A stretch of 64,000 nt of DNA from Mycolicibacterium neoaurum VKM Ac-1815D (GTDB taxonomy: Bacteria > Actinomycetota > Actinomycetes > Mycobacteriales > Mycobacteriaceae), in NCBI RefSeq assembly GCF_000317305.3, contig NC_023036.2, positions 4,464,001 through 4,528,000 on the forward strand. The letters are read 5' to 3'. The position numbers and the translations under genes were made by a program. Below the pieces are notes generated by a model that saw only the letters and a program-made list of their open reading frames with translations, did no database searches and was not told where the DNA came from. Positions 59,999 through 64,000 of the stretch are shown here, in pieces. The number at the start of each line of letters is the position of its first letter. Positions within the stretch are counted from its first letter, which is position 1.

Positions 59999-60041
59999 TT
60001 CGGCGCGCAAACGTTCGGTGAGCGAACGTCAGCGCGCCGAA
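59999..60041. terminator. terminator after coaA
   Basis: A nested hairpin: outer stem TTCGGCGCGC (59999-60008) with GCGCGCCGAA (60032-60041), inner stem ACGTTCG with CGAACGT. It lies between convergent genes. Confidence 0.82.
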
Positions 60042-60052
60042 GTTGCGCGGTA

Positions 60053-60457
60053 TCAGATGCGGCGCACGCCGACGTACTGCAGTTCGGCCATCACCAACGT
60101 GTAGACGCCGGTTCCGAGCACCAGGACCACGCCGGTGGTCGTCAACGGCCAGACGCCGGCCAGCACCACACCCACCGTCAGCACGGTGAACAGGAAATTG
60201 CCGATCGCCAGGATCAGCCCGGAGGTGCGCACTGCGTCACGAGCCGCCAACGCCAGGACGACAACGCTGAAGCCGACGAAGAATGCGCCTGTCGCATACT
60301 CGGTCGCGGCCGTGGTGCCCGACAGTTCGGCAACACGCGGCGCGAAGAGCAGGAGGCCGACGCCGGCGATACCGCTGATGAGGGCGTCGGCGCGCATGGC
60401 CAACCTCAGGAACGCGTCGGATCGGGTGGATGTGACTCCAGCGGTGATGGCGGACAT
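60053..60457 (-). CDS. four-helix hypothetical membrane protein
   Basis: 134 residues from ATG 60457, with AAAGGAAG as ribosome site. It has four hydrophobic helices (for example DALISGIAGVGLLLFAPRVA, LILAIGNFLFTVLTVGVVLA and TTGVVLVLGTGVYTLVMAEL). It has the size and helix count of small membrane proteins of the integral-membrane type seen in actinobacteria; I do not recognise a named family with confidence. It converges with coaA. Confidence 0.72.
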   Translation of the reverse strand: MSAITAGVTSTRSDAFLRLAMRADALISGIAGVGLLLFAPRVAELSGTTAATEYATGAFFVGFSVVVLALAARDAVRTSGLILAIGNFLFTVLTVGVVLAGVWPLTTTGVVLVLGTGVYTLVMAELQYVGVRRI

Positions 60458-60709
60458 GGTCTTCCTTTCGACGGTGAACAGGAGGAGACCGGTGCGGGAG
60501 CGCCCCGCAAGCCTCGACACGCCGGCACCTGCTCCCGCCGTGTGCGTGACGTCCCCGCACCGGTTGGCCGAAATTGCTTCTGCCACCTCTGAGACTGCTC
60601 AGCGACCGCTGCCAGCTCGACGCCGAACACTGCCAACTACTGCCAACCGCAGGTCAGCGCCGATGCGGCCGAGGGCGGAGTCCGAGGAGAAGCGACCTGT
60701 CGGCCGAAG
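60458..60709. promoter_or_regulatory. intergenic region with tandem decamer repeat
   Basis: The 252-bp gap between two minus-strand membrane-protein genes holds no supported gene. It contains ACTGCCAAC-type decamers in tandem at 60629-60638 and 60639-60648, plus another TGCCAG at 60610-60615, which may be regulator sites for the membrane protein starting at 60457. No promoter is certain. Confidence 0.4.
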
Positions 60710-62062
60710 TCAGGCGGCCGAAACCGGCTGGGCGCCGCGCAGATCCGCCGCGATCATCCGGGCCGCGGCGTTCTGCCAGTTGTGCAGTGAGCGCTGGGGA
60801 ACCTCGGTCACGAACCACTGCCAGGCCTGTCGGGCGACGGGGTCGAGACCGGCGGCGGTGGCGTTCTGCGCATACGCCCGCACACCGACGACATAGGGGA
60901 AATACAGCGAGTTGTAATGCCGCCATTGCTCCCCGGTGCCGAAAGCTCCGCCATCGCGCGGTTTGAGCGCGGCGATCCGGTCGGCCAGCAGTGCCCGCAA
61001 TTCGTTCGCCCGCTCCAGTGGTTGATCCGGTGCGCCGCGGGCGGCCAGCCGGGCGTCGATCGCCGGGAGTGCGCACAGCGGGCTGGCCACCAGCTTGGAC
61101 AGGTCACCGTAGTGGCCAAGGGCGCGGCGGGTCAGCCGGGCGAAGGTGTCATCGTCGAGTTCGTCGAGCGGGTTGTCCGACCGCAGCGGTAGCGCCGCCT
61201 CGGTGCCGCGCAGGGTCGCCCGGTCGGCCCGCAGCGCGGGAGAGAAGGTCAGCCGGTCCAGCACCCCGGCCAGCGGATCGGCGAGCACGTTGATCGCGAT
61301 GGCCAGCGCCAGGCTGGTGAACAGCAGCACGGTCAGCGCAGGCTGGGCCGACTCCCCCGCGACCGCGAGGCCGATCACGGCCTGTCCGCCGAAGACCGTC
61401 GCCACCGCGGCCGTCCCGACGAAGGAGCGCGCCATATCGGCCTTGAGCGCCTGCCCCTCGTCGAAGGCGTCCCACAGCGCGACGGCAACGCCGAGCAGGG
61501 CCACGTCGAATCCTGTGGAGGCCAGCGCCAGTCCGCTGGGCAGCAGTCCCAGCGGGATGACCAGAATGGCGTTGCCGAGGGCGAAGAACAACGTCGCCAC
61601 CAGGACGAACCGCACCACCGAGACGGGCTGGGCGGGCCGCAGCATGGTGGTGACCATCGCGGCCAGCGATGGCAACGAGACCGCCCCGAACATGAGCCAG
61701 TGGCCGGCGCGCAACGGTCCGTCGACACTGCCGGCCAGTGCCGCGCCACCGAGCGCGATGACGGCAACACCGCACACGCAGGCGATCTCACCGACCCGGC
61801 TGCGCCAGGTGTCGATCGGTCTGGACAGCTCGACGAGCACCGCGAACCAGAAGATGCCGGGCGCCACCACCAGGAACACCTCGATGCGGCCGAGCAGCTC
61901 CGAACCCGTCACGGTGCGCACCGCGTCGAGGGCGACGACGGCGGCGAAGCTGGCCAACCCGGCCGCGGCCAGCACCAGCACCGGCTTGCGGGGGTCGCGC
62001 GCCAACAGGTACAACCCGAGCCACCAGCTGAGTGCGAAGACGACCGCCGACAGCCCCGACAT
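60710..62062 (-). CDS. hypothetical multi-pass membrane protein
   Basis: 450 residues from ATG 62062. About nine hydrophobic helices fill residues 1-300 (VVFALSWWLGLYLLARDPRK at the start). A soluble C-terminal part of about 170 residues follows, containing NPLDELDDDTFARLTRRALG and WRHYNSLYFPYVVGVRAYAQ. I do not recognise the family. It ends 252 bp upstream of the small membrane-protein gene, and lies 5 bp downstream of uppS on the same strand, so it is likely co-transcribed with uppS. Confidence 0.75.
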   Translation of the reverse strand: MSGLSAVVFALSWWLGLYLLARDPRKPVLVLAAAGLASFAAVVALDAVRTVTGSELLGRIEVFLVVAPGIFWFAVLVELSRPIDTWRSRVGEIACVCGVAVIALGGAALAGSVDGPLRAGHWLMFGAVSLPSLAAMVTTMLRPAQPVSVVRFVLVATLFFALGNAILVIPLGLLPSGLALASTGFDVALLGVAVALWDAFDEGQALKADMARSFVGTAAVATVFGGQAVIGLAVAGESAQPALTVLLFTSLALAIAINVLADPLAGVLDRLTFSPALRADRATLRGTEAALPLRSDNPLDELDDDTFARLTRRALGHYGDLSKLVASPLCALPAIDARLAARGAPDQPLERANELRALLADRIAALKPRDGGAFGTGEQWRHYNSLYFPYVVGVRAYAQNATAAGLDPVARQAWQWFVTEVPQRSLHNWQNAAARMIAADLRGAQPVSAA

Positions 62063-62067
62063 CGCTG

Positions 62068-62874
62068 CTACAACCCGTGCCTGCGGTGCCGATTGGTGTA
62101 GTCGCGCAACGCGCGCAAAAAGTCGACCCGTCGGAAGGCTGGCCAGTGCGCCTCGGTGAACCACATCTCCGAGTAGGCGCTCTGCCACAACAGGAATCCG
62201 GAGAGTCGTTGCTCACCAGAGGTTCTGATGACCAGGTCCGGATCGGGCTGGCCCGAGGTGTAGAGGTTCTCCGAGATCGCGTCGACGGTGACCGATTCGA
62301 TCAGCTGCTCGGCGGTGGCGCCGTTGGCCAGTTCCTTGCTGAGCAGTCCGCGCACCGCGTCGACGATCTCCTGCCGACCGCCGTAGCCGACGGCGACGTT
62401 GACCTGCAGCACTCCGGGGCCGGCGGCGCCGGTGCTGCCCACCGTCCGTTCCGTCGCCTCACGCAGCCGCCGGGCCGGTTCCTCGCCGAGCAACTCCAGG
62501 TCACCGACCGTGCGTACGCTCCAACGGTTTTCGGGCGCGCAGATCTGTTCGACGATATCGGTGATGATCTCGATGAGCGCCGCCAACTCGTCGGGGTCGC
62601 GTTGCAGGTTCTCCGTGGACAGCAGATAGACCGTCGTCAGCTCGATGCCGGCGGCCTGGCACCAGCGCAGCATCTCGGCGATCTTGGCCGCGCCCCTGCG
62701 GTATCCGTAGCTGACATCGTCGAAGCCCGCATCGCGTGCCCAACGGCGATTTCCGTCACACAACACCGCGATGTGACGTGGGAGTTCGGACCGGGACTGC
62801 GCCAATTCGCGGCGCAACCGCATTTCATACAGCCGGTAGGCCGGCTCCTTGAGTCGCGGCGGAATGATCTCCAC
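62068..62874 (-). CDS. uppS: short-chain/undecaprenyl-type cis-prenyl diphosphate synthase
   Basis: 268 residues of cis-isoprenyl transferase. Catalytic Asp40 is in HIAVLCDGNRRWARDAGF, followed by SYGYRRGAAKIAEMLRWCQA and TVYLLSTENLQRDPDELAAL. The diphosphate-binding motif is PDLVIRTSGEQRLSGFLLWQ, then SAYSEMWF. It is syntenic with Rv1086, which makes (E,Z)-farnesyl diphosphate for decaprenyl phosphate synthesis, so product chain length cannot be decided from family alone. It is divergent from hlyIII across 56 bp and is followed 5 bp later by a membrane protein. Confidence 0.93.
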   Translation of the reverse strand: MEIIPPRLKEPAYRLYEMRLRRELAQSRSELPRHIAVLCDGNRRWARDAGFDDVSYGYRRGAAKIAEMLRWCQAAGIELTTVYLLSTENLQRDPDELAALIEIITDIVEQICAPENRWSVRTVGDLELLGEEPARRLREATERTVGSTGAAGPGVLQVNVAVGYGGRQEIVDAVRGLLSKELANGATAEQLIESVTVDAISENLYTSGQPDPDLVIRTSGEQRLSGFLLWQSAYSEMWFTEAHWPAFRRVDFLRALRDYTNRHRRHGL

Positions 62875-62930
62875 AGCGATCCAGACTACTGTGATCCTGG
62901 CCCAGGTCTAAGCCACTCAGCGGAGGTGAG

Positions 62931-63668
62931 ATGTCCACGCCCATCGATTCCGGCCGGCCCTACCGGTCGGCGGCGGCGCATTCCGCGGAGGATCTACCCG
63001 AGGCACTCGCCGACGGTGTCGCGCAGTTCCTCGGCCGCCCGCGCGCCCGCGGCTGGATTCACGTCTACTCCGCGGTCGTGGCATTCATCGCAGGCGCCGC
63101 GCTGGTGGCGGTGTCATGGTCGGCGGAGTCCACCCGCGCCGGAGTGGCCACACTGATCTACACGTTCACCATCGTGGCGATGTTCGCCGTCAGCGGTACC
63201 TATCACCGGGTGACCTGGCAGTCGGTCAAGGCGCGCACCTGGATGAAACGCCTCGACCATTCGATGATCTTCATCTTCATCGCCGGCAGCTACACGCCGT
63301 TCGCCCTGCTGGCACTGCCCTCGCAGAAGGGCATGGTGCTGTTCTGGATCGTCTGGGGCGGGGCCATCGCCGGTGTGCTGCTGAAGATGTTCTGGCCGTC
63401 GGCGCCGCGGTGGCTCGGGGTGCCGCTCTACATCCTGCTGGGCTGGGTGGCCGCGTGGTTCATCGGGCCGATCATGGACGGGGCCGGCGTGGCCGCGGTG
63501 GTACTGCTGATCGTCGGCGGGGCGTTCTATTCGGTCGGTGGCGTGCTCTACGCACTCAAATGGCCCAACCCGTGGCCGGCGACATTCGGCCATCACGAGT
63601 TCTTCCACGCCTGCACCGCGGTCGCGGCGGTATGCCACTACATCGCGATGTGGTTCGCGGTCTTCTGA
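62931..63668 (+). CDS. hemolysin III / PAQR family membrane protein
   Basis: 245 residues with seven membrane helices. The conserved features are FAVSGTYHRVTWQSVKARTW, LDHSMIFIFIAGSYTPFALL and GHHEFFHACTAVAAVCHYIA; the conserved acidic and His residues are present. It corresponds to Rv1085c next to uppS. PAQR-type proteins act in membrane homeostasis; cytolytic activity is not implied. The ATG at 62931 follows GGAGGTG. Confidence 0.92.
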   Translation: MSTPIDSGRPYRSAAAHSAEDLPEALADGVAQFLGRPRARGWIHVYSAVVAFIAGAALVAVSWSAESTRAGVATLIYTFTIVAMFAVSGTYHRVTWQSVKARTWMKRLDHSMIFIFIAGSYTPFALLALPSQKGMVLFWIVWGGAIAGVLLKMFWPSAPRWLGVPLYILLGWVAAWFIGPIMDGAGVAAVVLLIVGGAFYSVGGVLYALKWPNPWPATFGHHEFFHACTAVAAVCHYIAMWFAVF

Positions 63669-63701
63669 TTCCTGCTCGTCACGTTCCCGGTGGGAGAAGG
63701 G

Positions 63702-64000
63702 TCAGAGCTGGGTGATGTTCGCCGGACCCCAGTAGGCCTTCATCGAGGTGATCAGGCCCTCGCCGTTGAAGGTCATGACCTCGATGGGTTCGATGCGCAT
63801 CGCCCCGCCGACGGTGATGGCGAAGACGAACGCGGCCTCGGTCCCACCGGCGCGGAACGACAACAGCTCGGTCGAGATCTCGGCGCCCTGCACGTTCTTG
63901 TAGAAGCCGGCGATGGCCTGCCGTCCGATGTGCACCTCACCGCCGCCCACCGGATCCTCCAGCGTGGCGTCCTCGGCGTAGAGGGCGGCGACATCGTCGG
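63702..64000 (-). CDS. NTF2-like/SnoaL family protein, truncated by the window edge
   Basis: The 3' part of a minus-strand gene, cut at the right edge. The visible 98 residues include DDVAALYAEDATLEDPVGGG, EVHIGRQAIAGFYKNVQGAE and a last strand YWGPANITQL. This is the steroid delta-isomerase-like/NTF2 fold: small alpha-plus-beta enzymes of the ketosteroid isomerase or limonene epoxide hydrolase group. The start is outside the window. It converges with hlyIII. Reaction unknown. Confidence 0.75.
   Translation of the reverse strand, partial: DDVAALYAEDATLEDPVGGGEVHIGRQAIAGFYKNVQGAEISTELLSFRAGGTEAAFVFAITVGGAMRIEPIEVMTFNGEGLITSMKAYWGPANITQL

Overview
The window is high-GC DNA from a member of the Mycobacteriaceae, most likely a non-tuberculous, environmental Mycolicibacterium-type species. 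The evidence is a complete mce lipid-transport operon, two KstR-type sterol-catabolism operators, F420/Ddn-type and DUF6542 proteins, 77-bp MIRU-like repeats, and a block whose gene content matches the Mycobacterium tuberculosis Rv1085c-Rv1112 neighbourhood (hlyIII, uppS, coaA, glyA, desA2, phoH2, polysaccharide deacetylase, fumC, glpX, DUF4245, AI-2E transporter, 3beta-HSD, xseB, xseA, ispH, ychF).

Layout. Positions 1-2.5 kb hold the start of a GlxA/AraC-type regulator, a divergent MFS transporter and a secreted fasciclin-domain protein. Positions 2.5-6.6 kb hold a beta-oxidation operon (thiolase, enoyl-CoA hydratase, acyl-CoA dehydrogenase) divergent from a FadR-type GntR regulator. At 6.6-8.4 kb is a DUF3556-like membrane protein with a KstR box directly upstream. 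At 8.45-11.2 kb a NrtR-like Nudix regulator is divergent from an SPFH protein and a divergent NAD-kinase-family protein; two 21-bp operators of identical geometry lie between them, and a 77-bp MIRU-like coupling element joins the last two genes. DoxX and RidA proteins follow.

Positions 12.4-25.3 kb are one long minus-strand mce operon: yrbEA, yrbEB, mceA-F and two mce-associated genes, then an epoxide-hydrolase-like gene and a degenerate wax-ester-synthase-like gene. A TetR regulator lies upstream, divergent from an alpha/beta hydrolase that is translationally coupled to a 964-residue kinase/beta-domain/class III aminotransferase fusion. Positions 30-37 kb are an accessory mix: a small membrane protein, an NlpC/P60-like protein, DUF1254/DUF1214, a Ddn-like oxidoreductase, P450 plus TetR, DHFR-like, GNAT, a P-loop kinase and DUF1801. 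Two copies of a 68-bp palindromic element occur there.

Positions 37-64 kb are conserved core genes: ychF, DUF6542, a lipoprotein PBP, ispH, xseA/xseB, a KstR-boxed 3beta-HSD, an epimerase and an SDR joined by two tandem MIRU-like units, central-carbon genes (glpX, fumC), and the phoH2-desA2-glyA-DUF885 minus-strand run. The window ends with coaA, uppS, hlyIII and a truncated NTF2-like gene. No tRNA, rRNA, insertion sequence, prophage or CRISPR array was seen. No gene-free stretch exceeds 300 bp.
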